In this document: in pieces, positions 45,460-53,032 of the stretch | Layout: each line of letters opens with the position of its first letter | How positions within the stretch are numbered: the stretch's first letter is position 1 | Assembly: GCF_019200975.1 (NCBI RefSeq) | Contig: NZ_JAHTMR010000014.1 | Coordinates: forward strand, 149,528 to 202,593 | Source: Pseudomonas sp. PD9R | GTDB lineage: Bacteria > Pseudomonadota > Gammaproteobacteria > Pseudomonadales > Pseudomonadaceae | Length of the DNA: 53,066 bases | Direction of reading: 5' to 3' | The notes under the pieces: generated by a model | What the model saw: the letters and a program-made list of their open reading frames with translations, nothing else | Told to the model about the DNA's origin: nothing | The model's database searches: none | Position numbers and translations under genes: made by a program

Positions 45460-46097
45460 ACGCTGGCCTCCGCGACTTCAGTGATCGCTTCGATGATGTT
45501 GGAGTAGGCACCGCAGCGGCAGATGTTGCCGCTCATACGCTCCTGAAGTTCGCTGGCGATCAGCTTGGGTGACTCGGTCAAGCTCGCGCTGGCGTGACTG
45601 GGAATACCGGCGCGGATTTCTTCCAGTACCGCGACCGCCGAACAAATTTGCCCCGGCGTGCAGTAGCCGCATTGATATCCATCATGCTTGATGAACGCAG
45701 CCTGCATCGGGTGCAGCTTTTCAGGCATGCCAAGGCCCTCGATGGTGGTGATTTTCCCACCCTCGTGCATGACTGCCAGGGTCAGGCAGGAATTGATTCG
45801 TCGACCATCGGCAATCACCGTGCACGCGCCACACTGGCCATGGTCGCAGCCTTTCTTGGTGCCGGTCAGGTGCAGGGTTTCGCGCAAGGCATCGAGCAGG
45901 GTGGTGCGGGTGTCGAGGTCCAGTTCCTGCTGCTGGCCATTCACTTCGATGGTCAACTTGGCCTTGACCGGGCGCGAAGCGTTGGCGGCGAACGCTCGGG
46001 CGCTGATGAATGGTGGAAGCACCACGACGGTGGAGGTCACCACGCCCAAAATCAGGAAGGTCCGTCTGGAAAGTGTCTTCGGGTTGCCGTTGTCCAT
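45456..46097 (-). CDS. paoA: Aldehyde oxidoreductase 2Fe-2S subunit with Tat signal (PaoA-like)
   Basis: This 213-residue protein has a twin-arginine signal (LSRRTFLILGV at residue 9 on), which exports the folded complex. Two [2Fe-2S] sites follow: GCDHGQCGACTV with SCLTLAV, and QCGYCTPGQ with GNICRCGAYSN. AGAGGAACC precedes the ATG. It is the first gene of the three-gene operon and sets its promoter in 46098-46318, divergent from the GNAT gene. Confidence 0.92.
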   Translation of the reverse strand: MDNGNPKTLSRRTFLILGVVTSTVVVLPPFISARAFAANASRPVKAKLTIEVNGQQQELDLDTRTTLLDALRETLHLTGTKKGCDHGQCGACTVIADGRRINSCLTLAVMHEGGKITTIEGLGMPEKLHPMQAAFIKHDGYQCGYCTPGQICSAVAVLEEIRAGIPSHASASLTESPKLIASELQERMSGNICRCGAYSNIIEAITEVAEASV

Positions 46098-46318
46098 CGG
46101 TTTGGTTCCTCTGCGTATGGGCGTGCCAGCGTCTTTTCAGCGGCCTATCCATTCAGTGACCCGTCCGTTCGCAGAATGTTTTTGCGTATTTTGGCTATAC
46201 AGTTATGTTCCCTGCTCATGAGTCAGGAGCAAGCAGATGCGTCTCATGCGGGCAATGCGACAGCCGCGCGTTATGATAGGCAGCCCGCCACACCGCCACC
46301 CCGGAGTCAGCCCCTGCA

Positions 46319-47041
46319 ATGCCCCAGATCACCCACTTCAAAACCCCGTGCCCCGAGCACATCAACAGCCAGATCCTGCAGATGGTGGTCGACAACCTGA
46401 CCGACATCAGCATGGTCGCCATCCCGCCGAGCAACCTGTTGTACAACGTTTACCAGTACGCGATCGGCTACGAGGTTCACCTGTATCTGGAGGCTTTGAA
46501 CGGGGCGAAAGGGATTGATGTGGAACTGATCGTCGCCACTGATCCGGACGAGCCTGACACCGTCATCGGATTCTTGCTCTACCTTCCCGTCAAGGACGAT
46601 CCCGAGGCGTGCGGCGTGGCGTACATGGCGGTGCACGCCAGCCATCGGCGTCAGGGCGTTGCGCGCAAAATGCTGCGCGAGATGGTCGGCCGCTACCCGC
46701 ATGCCGAGCTGACCTGCGCGGTGGGCAAGGTGCCGTATTTCGAATCGATGGGATTTCAGGTGGTCGGTGTGCGCGCTACCCAAGTGTTGATGAACACCCG
46801 CGACCACGGCAGCGATGGCCTGATGGCGCTGCTGGATGTGGCATCGATCTACAGCTCGCTGGAGGTGCGGCAGATTCATACCTATCTGCTGCAAAAACAC
46901 GGCAAGCGGGCAATGACCGATGCGGAAAAGCAGCGTGACCGGCATCTGGATCAACTGACGCGCAAGGCCAGTGAGTTTGTTCGGGAGCGGTTGGGGGACG
47001 ACGCGGTGCCAACGGCCGGACCTCGATTGCGCCTGGTGTAG
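46319..47041 (+). CDS. GNAT N-acetyltransferase
   Basis: This 240-residue protein has the acetyl-CoA segment VAYMAVHASHRRQGVARKMLREMVGRYP (about residues 99-126) and ELTCAVGKVPYFESMGFQVVGVRA. The N-terminal third (YQYAIGYEVHLYLEALN) is not typical, and the C-terminal 60 residues are an extra charged helix. The stop codon TAG lies inside the first arm of a REP element (TGTAGGAGC), so the present C-terminus may have been set by REP insertion. CGGAG precedes the ATG. Confidence 0.82.
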   Translation: MPQITHFKTPCPEHINSQILQMVVDNLTDISMVAIPPSNLLYNVYQYAIGYEVHLYLEALNGAKGIDVELIVATDPDEPDTVIGFLLYLPVKDDPEACGVAYMAVHASHRRQGVARKMLREMVGRYPHAELTCAVGKVPYFESMGFQVVGVRATQVLMNTRDHGSDGLMALLDVASIYSSLEVRQIHTYLLQKHGKRAMTDAEKQRDRHLDQLTRKASEFVRERLGDDAVPTAGPRLRLV

Positions 47042-47148
47042 GAGCTGCCGCAGGCTGCGATCTGTTGATCTTGATCTTTTCCCCGACGGTCAGCGGGGAA
47101 ATCGCCAACATCAACGTCAAAAGATCGCAGCCTGCGGCAGCTCCTACA
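47037..47148. repeat. REP pair, GATC-type (outward orientation)
   Basis: Left TGTAGGAGCTGCCGCAGGCT...GCGATCTGTTGATC and right TCAAAAGATCGCAGCCTGCG...GCAGCTCCTACA. The order of arms is opposite to the pair at 24424. The GNAT stop codon is its bases 3-5. Confidence 0.9.
47078..47101. terminator. Small hairpin inside the REP pair
   Basis: TTTCCCCG, an 8-base loop, CGGGGAAA: 8-bp stem between two REP arms and between convergent GNAT and DUF4442 genes. Terminator function is plausible. Confidence 0.5.
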
Positions 47149-47177
47149 GGGTTTGTGTGATCGACACAGGTCAGCGT

Positions 47178-47618
47178 TTAAGACAGCTTCACATTCATGG
47201 TGATTCGCGCCGTGAACACCTTCTTGCCCTCGGCGTCGTGAATGTCCACCGGTACAATCTTGTCGCCTTCGGTGGTCCAGTCCACCGCCTCTCCATCCGC
47301 CACCGCCGTTACATCGCTTTTGGCCTTGGCCAGGTATTCCACGGTCATGCCTTTGGGAATCCAGCGTGCGCCTGAAGGAATCGACACGTCGGTCATCATC
47401 CCGGCTGCCAGTTCGGCGGCGTTGCACATCGCAATCGCATGAACGGTGCCCAGATGGTTGGTGATCTCCTTGGCGAACGGCACCTGCACACGCGCGAAGT
47501 CCTTGCGCAAATCGGTGACCAACGGGTTGATGGTGCTGAAGTACGGCGCCACCTGGCAGGCCATTTGGCTGAAGGCTTGCGGGCCTGCGCTGGTGAACAT
47601 GCTGAGAAACTGACTCAT
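47178..47618 (-). CDS. DUF4442 hotdog-fold protein
   Basis: This 146-residue protein has the thioesterase-like hotdog pattern DLRKDFARVQVPFAKEITNHLGTVHAIAMCNAAELAAGMM followed by RWIPKGMTVEYLAKAKSDVTAV. Catalytic assignment is unsafe. GAGG precedes the ATG. It diverges from a TetR regulator with a three-box operator between the two, so it is probably repressed by that protein. Fatty acyl or related ligands are a fair guess. Confidence 0.8.
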   Translation of the reverse strand: MSQFLSMFTSAGPQAFSQMACQVAPYFSTINPLVTDLRKDFARVQVPFAKEITNHLGTVHAIAMCNAAELAAGMMTDVSIPSGARWIPKGMTVEYLAKAKSDVTAVADGEAVDWTTEGDKIVPVDIHDAEGKKVFTARITMNVKLS

Positions 47619-47645
47619 ATTGAAGCCTCACTGATGGGTTGATTG

Positions 47646-47696
47646 CAGAATGTTGTTCCGTAACAGAATATTGTTCTGTGGCGGAACAGTATTCTG
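47646..47696. promoter_or_regulatory. Three-copy operator of the TetR/DUF4442 pair
   Basis: CAGAATGTTGTTCCGT (47646-47661) and CAGAATATTGTTCTGT (47664-47679) are direct copies 18 bases apart. A third copy, GGAACAGTATTCTG (47683-47696), faces the second and makes a GAATATTGTTC-N7-GAACAGTATTC palindrome. The region lies directly upstream of both divergent genes. Confidence 0.7.
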
Positions 47697-47781
47697 TAGG
47701 CGCGAAATCTGTCAACCTAGCGCCACTTCGCCGCAGGCCAGCGCCTGCCTTTTACGTTGATATTTTGGGTCTGTGTTGAGT

Positions 47782-48402
47782 ATGGAAACATCGGATTTGC
47801 TGGAGCGCTGCTACCCCGGGCGCCGTGCCGAACTCAAGCGCGATATTTTTCGCAAGGCCCTTGGCCTCTTCAACGAGCAGGGGATCGAGGCCACGACCAT
47901 CGAGATGATCCGCGCCGAATGCGATACCAGCGTGGGCGCGATTTACCACCACTTCGGTAACAAGGAAGGTCTGGTGGCTGCGTTGTTTTTCACCGCGCTG
48001 GATGATCAGGCCAGATTGCGTGACAGTTACCTGGCCGAAGCCGACACCACGCAAGCGGGCGTGCATGCGCTGGTGCACAGTTATGTGGATTGGGTCGATA
48101 GCCAGCCCGAGTGGGCACGCTTTCAGTATCACGCGCGATTTGCTGTCACCAAGGGGCCGTTCAAGGACGAACTCGTCAGCCGCAACAAGGTGCGCAATCT
48201 GCAACTTCTGGAGTGGCTGTCGGCACGGGGAGATGATCTGGGTGCCGTTCCCCGTGAGTTGCTGTTGTCACTGATCATCGGCCAGGCCGAAAGCTACTGC
48301 CGCGCCTGGTTGTCGGGCCGGGTCAAAGGCAGTCCGAAGATGTATCGGGGGATGCTGGCAGAGGCAGCCTGGCGCTCGATCACCGATGTCGACAGCCCAT
48401 GA
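47782..48402 (+). CDS. TetR-family transcriptional regulator
   Basis: This 206-residue protein has the TetR N-terminus at residues 15-60: RDIFRKALGLFNEQGIEATTIEMIRAECDTSVGAIYHHFGNKEGLV, with the YHHF recognition helix. An all-helical ligand domain follows. An in-frame GTG at 47773 is the alternative start; neither has a strong ribosome binding site. It diverges from DUF4442 and probably represses both genes via the boxes at 47646-47696. A REP pair follows. Confidence 0.88.
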   Translation: METSDLLERCYPGRRAELKRDIFRKALGLFNEQGIEATTIEMIRAECDTSVGAIYHHFGNKEGLVAALFFTALDDQARLRDSYLAEADTTQAGVHALVHSYVDWVDSQPEWARFQYHARFAVTKGPFKDELVSRNKVRNLQLLEWLSARGDDLGAVPRELLLSLIIGQAESYCRAWLSGRVKGSPKMYRGMLAEAAWRSITDVDSP

Positions 48403-48741
48403 AAATCTCTGTGGGAGCGGGCTTGCCCGCGATGGCGTCGGTACATTCAGCCTCAATGTGACTGAAACATCGCTATCGCGGGCAAGCCCGCTCCCACAGG
48501 GAATTGTGTTGGTGCGTGGATTGGATTTCGCATGGTTAAAAAAGAGCCTCAAAGCTCTTGGATGGGGAGAAATGGAGCCATTGAGGCTCAAGATGCGCAT
48601 GAAGCAGGCGGTGAGCTTGATAGGGGTTCAGTACACTCACCACCTACGCAACGGTTTGCCTAAGCAAGCGGCTGCGTAGATTCATCGTAGGAAGTTGGGG
48701 GTTCGGCCTCAAGTACCGCTAGTCGAATCCCCCCACAATTG
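48403..48741. other. Intergenic stretch with REP pair and an unexplained hairpin
   Basis: After the REP pair (48410-48498), the bases 48540-48741 hold no recognisable gene. A short open frame on the plus strand that ends LRNGLPKQAAA has no family I know. Near 48698-48735, TGGGGGTTCG and CGAATCCCCCC can pair as a 9-bp stem (one G-U) around an 18-base loop. Confidence 0.5.
48410..48498. repeat. REP pair, GAGC-type (inverted)
   Basis: TGTGGGAGCGGGCTTGCCCG and CGGGCAAGCCCGCTCCCACA, the cleanest pair in the window, about 50 bases apart. Confidence 0.92.
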
Positions 48742-49872
48742 TCAGCTTCTGCGCGTTTGATCACCCGGCCAACCGGCCTTGTACATGGCGTTCAGCAGCG
48801 TCTCGGCATCCATTCCCGGCACCGCGTGCCCGTTACCTTCGGTCGTTTCGGCGGCCAGCAAGGCGTTGATGATCGCTTCTTCCACCGCTTCGGTGGCCGC
48901 CAGGAACAACTCGCTGATGTGATCGTTGTTGACCATGCTCAGGTTGTCGGTGGTCGGTGCTTTTTTGCTTTCATACGCCGCCGGTGGCACGTGCTGGTTG
49001 CCGGTGGAAAAAGCGATGAAGATGTCGCCGCTGTGGTCCTCATTGCCACCGCCGGTACGGGCCAGGCCGAGGCTGGCGCGCTGCGCCAGGCGCGTGCATT
49101 GATGAGGCAGCAACGGCGCGTCGGTGGCCAGGCAGACCACGATCGAGCCCATGCCCGGATGCGGCAACGAAGCCTTGAGAAACGGCGAGTCGACCTGTTC
49201 CATGTAGCGCCCGACCGGGTAGCCATCCACACGCAGCTCGTTTCGGATGCCATGGTTGGCCTGGACGATGGCGCCAACGGTCCAGCCGCCCTGGGCACTG
49301 TTCAGCCGCCGCGAAGCGGTGCCGATGCCGCCCTTGAATTCATGGCAGATCATGCCACTGCCGCCGCCGACATTGCCCTCGGTCACCGGGCCGCCCACCG
49401 CCGTGAGCAGGGCTTCGGCCACGTGCTCGACCTTCACATGGAAGCCGTTGATGTCGTTGAGCAAACCGTCGAAGGTCTCCAGCACCACCGGCATGTTCCA
49501 GTAGAGCCGGCCATCGTCCGGTTGCTGTTCGCGGTCGAGTACGATCAATGCATCCCGCACCACACCCAGGCTATGGGTGTTGGTGAAGGCAATCGGGCTG
49601 GTCAGCAGGCCCGCTTCGCGAATCCACTCCAGACCCGTGGCATCGCCGTTGCCATTGAGCACATGAACCCCGGCAAAACACGGTTGCTGGCTGGTGGAAC
49701 CGGCACGCGGTTCGATGACCGTGACGCCGGTCAGAATGTCGCGGCCCTTGGTGGTGCGGCCTCGCACATTGCTGTGGCCGACCCGTACGCCGGGCACATC
49801 GGTGATGGCATTGAGGGGGCCGGGTTGCAGTTGGCCAAACTGGATATTCAAGTCGCGGGCACGTGGTTTCAT
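48742..49872 (-). CDS. P1-family (DmpA-type) aminopeptidase
   Basis: This 376-residue protein has ITDVPGVRVGHSNV, NGNGDATGLEWIREAGLLTSPIAFTNTHSLG, EGNVGGGSGMICHEFKGGIGTASR and, late, ATDAPLLPHQ with EDHSGDIFIAFSTGN. Members of the DmpA/BapA family cleave themselves in two at a Ser that becomes the N-terminal nucleophile; the Ser in HSGDIF (about 280) is the likely site. They release N-terminal D- or beta-amino acids from peptides. ATG 49872 follows AAGAGAG; a TTG at 49890 is the alternative. No signal peptide. Confidence 0.87.
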   Translation of the reverse strand: MKPRARDLNIQFGQLQPGPLNAITDVPGVRVGHSNVRGRTTKGRDILTGVTVIEPRAGSTSQQPCFAGVHVLNGNGDATGLEWIREAGLLTSPIAFTNTHSLGVVRDALIVLDREQQPDDGRLYWNMPVVLETFDGLLNDINGFHVKVEHVAEALLTAVGGPVTEGNVGGGSGMICHEFKGGIGTASRRLNSAQGGWTVGAIVQANHGIRNELRVDGYPVGRYMEQVDSPFLKASLPHPGMGSIVVCLATDAPLLPHQCTRLAQRASLGLARTGGGNEDHSGDIFIAFSTGNQHVPPAAYESKKAPTTDNLSMVNNDHISELFLAATEAVEEAIINALLAAETTEGNGHAVPGMDAETLLNAMYKAGWPGDQTRRS

Positions 49873-49904
49873 CGTTTCTCTCTTCTTCAATATGGACTGT
49901 CACC

Positions 49905-49989
49905 TGTAGGCGCTGCCGAAGGCTGCGATCTGTTGATCTTGCTTCTAAAAATCAAAGTCAAAAGATCGCAGCCTGCGGCAGCTCCTACA
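49905..49989. repeat. REP pair, GATC-type (outward orientation)
   Basis: TGTAGGCGCTGCCGAAGGCT...GCGATCTGTTGATC, then TCAAAAGATCGCAGCCTGCG...GCAGCTCCTACA. The left arm is more diverged. It sits between the DmpA gene and the PotF-like gene, both read leftward. Confidence 0.88.
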
Positions 49990-50000
49990 GGGGACGTGGG

Positions 50001-51104
50001 TTATTGACCGTTTTTGATGGTGCTCCAGGCGCGTGTGCGCAGGCGTTCGATCGCATGGGGCTGCGGTTGCAAGGTGAACAACCTGGCGACCACTTCGGCG
50101 GTGGGGTAGATGTTCGGGTAATCGAGCACTTCGGGCGAAAGCAGCGCTGTCGCGTCCAGGTTGGCATTGGCGGTGAGCGCCAGTTGTGTAGCGGGTGCGA
50201 TGACTTCGGGGCGCAGCAGATAGTTGATGAAGGCCAGACCCTGTTCGGGGTTGCTGCCGTCCTTGACCATGACCAGATTGTCGGACCACAGCGGTGCACC
50301 TTCGACGGGGATGCTGTATTCGATGTTCACGCCCTTGGCGGCTTCGGTGGCGGCTTGCTTGGCACCGAACACGGTTCCGGACCACGTCAGGGCCACACAG
50401 ATATCACCGTTGGCCAGGTCGGTCTGGATCTTCGACGAATTGAAGTAGGTGATGTGCGGGCGCAGTTTGAGCAGCAGCGCTTCGGCTTTTTTGTAGTCAT
50501 CGGGGTTGCTGCTGTTGGGCGGCAGGCCAAGGTAGTGCAGGGCGATCGGCATGATCTCGGCGGGCGCGTCCAGAATCCCTACGCCACATTGACTGAGCTT
50601 GGCCAGGTTCTCTTCTTTGAACAACAGGTCCCAGGAGTTCACCGGTGCCTGATCACCGAGCGCTTCGCGGACCTTGTCAACGTTGTAGCCAATGCCATCG
50701 GTGCCCCACAGGTAAGGTACGGCGTACTGATTGTCCGGGTCGTTCGCGCGCAGTTTTTCCAGGAGCACCGGGTCGATGTGCTTCAGGTTGGACAACTGGC
50801 TGCGATCGAGTTTTTGCAAGGCGCCGGCCTTGATCAGGGCGGGCAGAATGAAGTTACTGGCGACGACGACGTCGTAACCGCTATGGCCAGTCATCAACTT
50901 GGCTTCCAGGACTTCGCCGCTGTCGAAGGTGTCGTAAACAGGCTTGATCCCGGTGTCGCGCTGGAAGTCCTTGAGGGTGGTCGGGCCGATGTAATCGAAC
51001 CAGTTGTAGACATGCACAGTAGGCTCATTCGCGGCGGCGGCCATCATCCAGGTCGCCAGACAGGCGCCAAACCCCAGATTGAAATACAAGCGGTGACAAC
51101 TCAT
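50001..51104 (-). CDS. Polyamine-binding periplasmic protein (PotF/SpuD-like)
   Basis: This 367-residue protein has a signal peptide (hydrophobic to AAAA-NE) and the PotD/F pattern: VHVYNWFDYIGPTTLKDFQRDTGIKPVYDTFDS (residues 29-62), VPYLWGTDGIGYNVDKV, and DICVALTWSGTVFGA. It would bind putrescine or a related amine for an ABC importer, but the permease and ATPase genes are not in the window. AGGAG precedes the ATG. It is divergent from a LuxR-type regulator. Confidence 0.88.
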   Translation of the reverse strand: MSCHRLYFNLGFGACLATWMMAAAANEPTVHVYNWFDYIGPTTLKDFQRDTGIKPVYDTFDSGEVLEAKLMTGHSGYDVVVASNFILPALIKAGALQKLDRSQLSNLKHIDPVLLEKLRANDPDNQYAVPYLWGTDGIGYNVDKVREALGDQAPVNSWDLLFKEENLAKLSQCGVGILDAPAEIMPIALHYLGLPPNSSNPDDYKKAEALLLKLRPHITYFNSSKIQTDLANGDICVALTWSGTVFGAKQAATEAAKGVNIEYSIPVEGAPLWSDNLVMVKDGSNPEQGLAFINYLLRPEVIAPATQLALTANANLDATALLSPEVLDYPNIYPTAEVVARLFTLQPQPHAIERLRTRAWSTIKNGQ

Positions 51105-51173
51105 GATGCGGCACTCCTGGCCTGCTGCGGCCGGTGATAATCAGGAGCTTGCAGCGTATCGACCGGGGTGGCT

Positions 51174-51198
51174 GTCACCCATTCCCATCATGGGTTAC
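51174..51198. promoter_or_regulatory. Palindrome between the PotF-like and LuxR-type genes
   Basis: GTCACCCAT-N7-ATGGGTTAC: a 9-bp inverted repeat with one mismatched pair, 16 bases before the regulator's GTG start and 70 from the other gene. It is a candidate site for the LuxR-type protein. Confidence 0.5.
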
Positions 51199-51214
51199 TC
51201 GAAAGGGGTAGTGC

Positions 51215-51988
51215 GTGGACGCGTTGTTGAAAGAGTTGCCGGTTCACCAGGGGCTGGCGCGGGTATTTGCGGCGGTGGGGCAGGACGCATTCTGGCGTGC
51301 GCTGGTCGATACCTTGCGTCTGCTGGTGCCGTTGGACAATGCGCTGGTCGCGGTGATGCAGGCGGGAAGGGTGCCGCGACTGCTGATCGATTTCGACTCC
51401 CGTGGCAGCGCCCACGAGCACGAGGAACTGGCGGATTACCGTGCCGGCATGTACCTGCTCGATCCGTTTTATCTGGCCGTTTGCGCCGGCATAAACGACG
51501 GCTTGCACAGCCTCGAATCGGTGGCACCCGACCAGTTCCAGCAGAGCGAGTACTACCTCAGCTACTTCCGCTCGGTGGTCGGCGGCGACGAGTTGCAGTT
51601 CATGCTTAACATCGATGGAGCGGTGCTCGGTTTGTCCCTGGGACGCTCCACTCGCTTCAGCCTCGAAGAGCAGGGTCGCCTGCTGTGCGTGCGCGACTGG
51701 GTGCTGGCCGCCATGCGCCGACACCAGCAACTGCAACCGCCGGAAGGGCCGGTCGTCGAGGCTGTGGCGGGTGATCTGGCGACGCTGCTGGACCGCTTCG
51801 ACGCGCGACTTTCCGTGCGCGAAGTCGAAACGGCGCGGCTGATTCTCCAGGGCTTTTCCAGTAAAGCCATCGCCCAGAAAATGGGCATTTCACCGGAGAC
51901 GGTGAAGGTGCATCGGCGCAATCTCTATCACAAGCTCAATGTGAACGGGCATGGCGAGTTGTTTGCGTTGGTGCTGCAGCCGGGTTGA
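51215..51988 (+). CDS. LuxR-family (NarL-type HTH) transcriptional regulator
   Basis: In this 257-residue protein, the C-terminal 60 residues are a LuxR-type helix-turn-helix: RLSVREVETARLILQGFSSKAIAQKMGISPETVKVHRRNLYHKLNVNG. The N-terminal 190 are not an autoinducer domain I recognise. The start is GTG at 51215, with AAAGGGG about 7 bases upstream. Divergent from the polyamine-binding protein, so it may respond to an amine or control its uptake. A single REP arm follows the stop. Confidence 0.85.
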   Translation: MDALLKELPVHQGLARVFAAVGQDAFWRALVDTLRLLVPLDNALVAVMQAGRVPRLLIDFDSRGSAHEHEELADYRAGMYLLDPFYLAVCAGINDGLHSLESVAPDQFQQSEYYLSYFRSVVGGDELQFMLNIDGAVLGLSLGRSTRFSLEEQGRLLCVRDWVLAAMRRHQQLQPPEGPVVEAVAGDLATLLDRFDARLSVREVETARLILQGFSSKAIAQKMGISPETVKVHRRNLYHKLNVNGHGELFALVLQPG

Positions 51989-51995
51989 ATCAAGA

Positions 51996-52027
51996 TCAAA
52001 AGATCGCAGCGTGCGACAGCTCCTACA
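51996..52027. repeat. Single REP arm, GATC-type, overlapping a stop codon
   Basis: TCAAAAGATCGCAGCGTGCG followed by ACAGCTCCTACA. Its bases 52023-52025 are the TAG stop of the leftward methyltransferase gene. Confidence 0.85.
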
Positions 52028-52964
52028 TTGCCAACTTGAACACCAACGCCTTCAACCCACACTCGACATCCGCATCCGGAAACTCCGGCGGATTGTCCAG
52101 TCGTTGCTCAAATCGCAGGCCCGGCGCTTCGCGGGTCACGCCGTCAATGAGGAAATCCGCCCCGAACGCCGGGTCGTTCATGCACGCCAGCACCGTGCCC
52201 TCTGGGCTGAGCAGTTCCGGCAGGCGACGCAATACGCGCTGGTAGTCCTTGGTCAGCAGAAAACTGCCTTTCTGAAACGATGGAGGGTCGATGATCACCA
52301 GATCGTACGGGCCTTTGCCGATGACTTTGCCCCAGGACTTGAACAGGTCGTGGCCGAGGAACGTGACCTTGCCGAGGTCGTGGCCATTGAGGCGGTGATT
52401 GTCACGGCCACGGCTCAGGGCCGGGCTGGACATGTCCAGGTTGACCACGTGGGTCGCGCCGCCCTCGATGGCCGCCACCGAGAAGCCGCAGGTGTAGGCG
52501 AACAGGTTCAACACCCGCTTGCCTTCGGCATTGGCCCGCACCCAGTCGCGGCCGTAACGCATGTCGAGAAACAGCCCGGTGTTTTGCTTGCGGCCCAGAT
52601 CCACCCTATATTTCAGACCGCCCTCGGTAATCGTCAGCTCGTCGATTTCCTCCCCCTGCAGCCATTCAGTGGTGCTTTGCAGCAGGTAGCGATGTTGCAG
52701 CAGCAAGGCGTGCGCACCGGATTGCGCCCATTCCGATGATTGCGTGATGTCCATCAGACGCGCTTTCAGCGCGTCCAGTTGCGCCGCTTCGGGCTCCTTG
52801 AACAGCGCCACCAGCACCACGCCCTGCAACCAGTCGACAGTCAATTGCTCCAGCCCCGGCCAGCAACGGCCACGCCCGTGAAACAGGCGACGGGTTTCGG
52901 CGGGGGCGGCCGCCAGGGCGGTCAGCAAGTGTTCGTTGAGGGTGGCGAGGGCGTCGGCGTTCAT
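52023..52964 (-). CDS. Class I SAM-dependent methyltransferase, RlmI-like
   Basis: This 313-residue protein has an N-terminal part with ELTITEGGLKYRVDLGRKQNTGLFLDMR, then the SAM motif VLNLFAYTCGFSVAAIEGGA, VNLDMSSPALSRGRDNHRLNG, and the DPPSFQKG motif (about 233) typical of RlmI/YccW-type rRNA cytosine methyltransferases. It lacks the PUA domain of RlmI, so the target is unknown. ATG 52964 gives MNADALATL; a longer frame to 52997 is less likely. Its stop codon lies in a REP arm. Confidence 0.83.
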   Translation of the reverse strand: MNADALATLNEHLLTALAAAPAETRRLFHGRGRCWPGLEQLTVDWLQGVVLVALFKEPEAAQLDALKARLMDITQSSEWAQSGAHALLLQHRYLLQSTTEWLQGEEIDELTITEGGLKYRVDLGRKQNTGLFLDMRYGRDWVRANAEGKRVLNLFAYTCGFSVAAIEGGATHVVNLDMSSPALSRGRDNHRLNGHDLGKVTFLGHDLFKSWGKVIGKGPYDLVIIDPPSFQKGSFLLTKDYQRVLRRLPELLSPEGTVLACMNDPAFGADFLIDGVTREAPGLRFEQRLDNPPEFPDADVECGLKALVFKLAM

Positions 52965-53032
52965 CGGTCGGGGTCGGCAATTTTGAGGGGGCGGCATTTA
53001 ACCATAGTTGCGCCCAAAACACCGCGCCCCCC

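Noticed and set aside
48386..48679. 97-codon plus-strand frame ending LRNGLPKQAAA
   Set aside because: Its first half is REP sequence, and no start with a ribosome binding site is seen after the REP.
48739..51137. Two frames over 420 codons on the plus strand opposite the DmpA-type and PotF-like genes
   Set aside because: Shadows of well-supported genes; their ends run into REP sequence.
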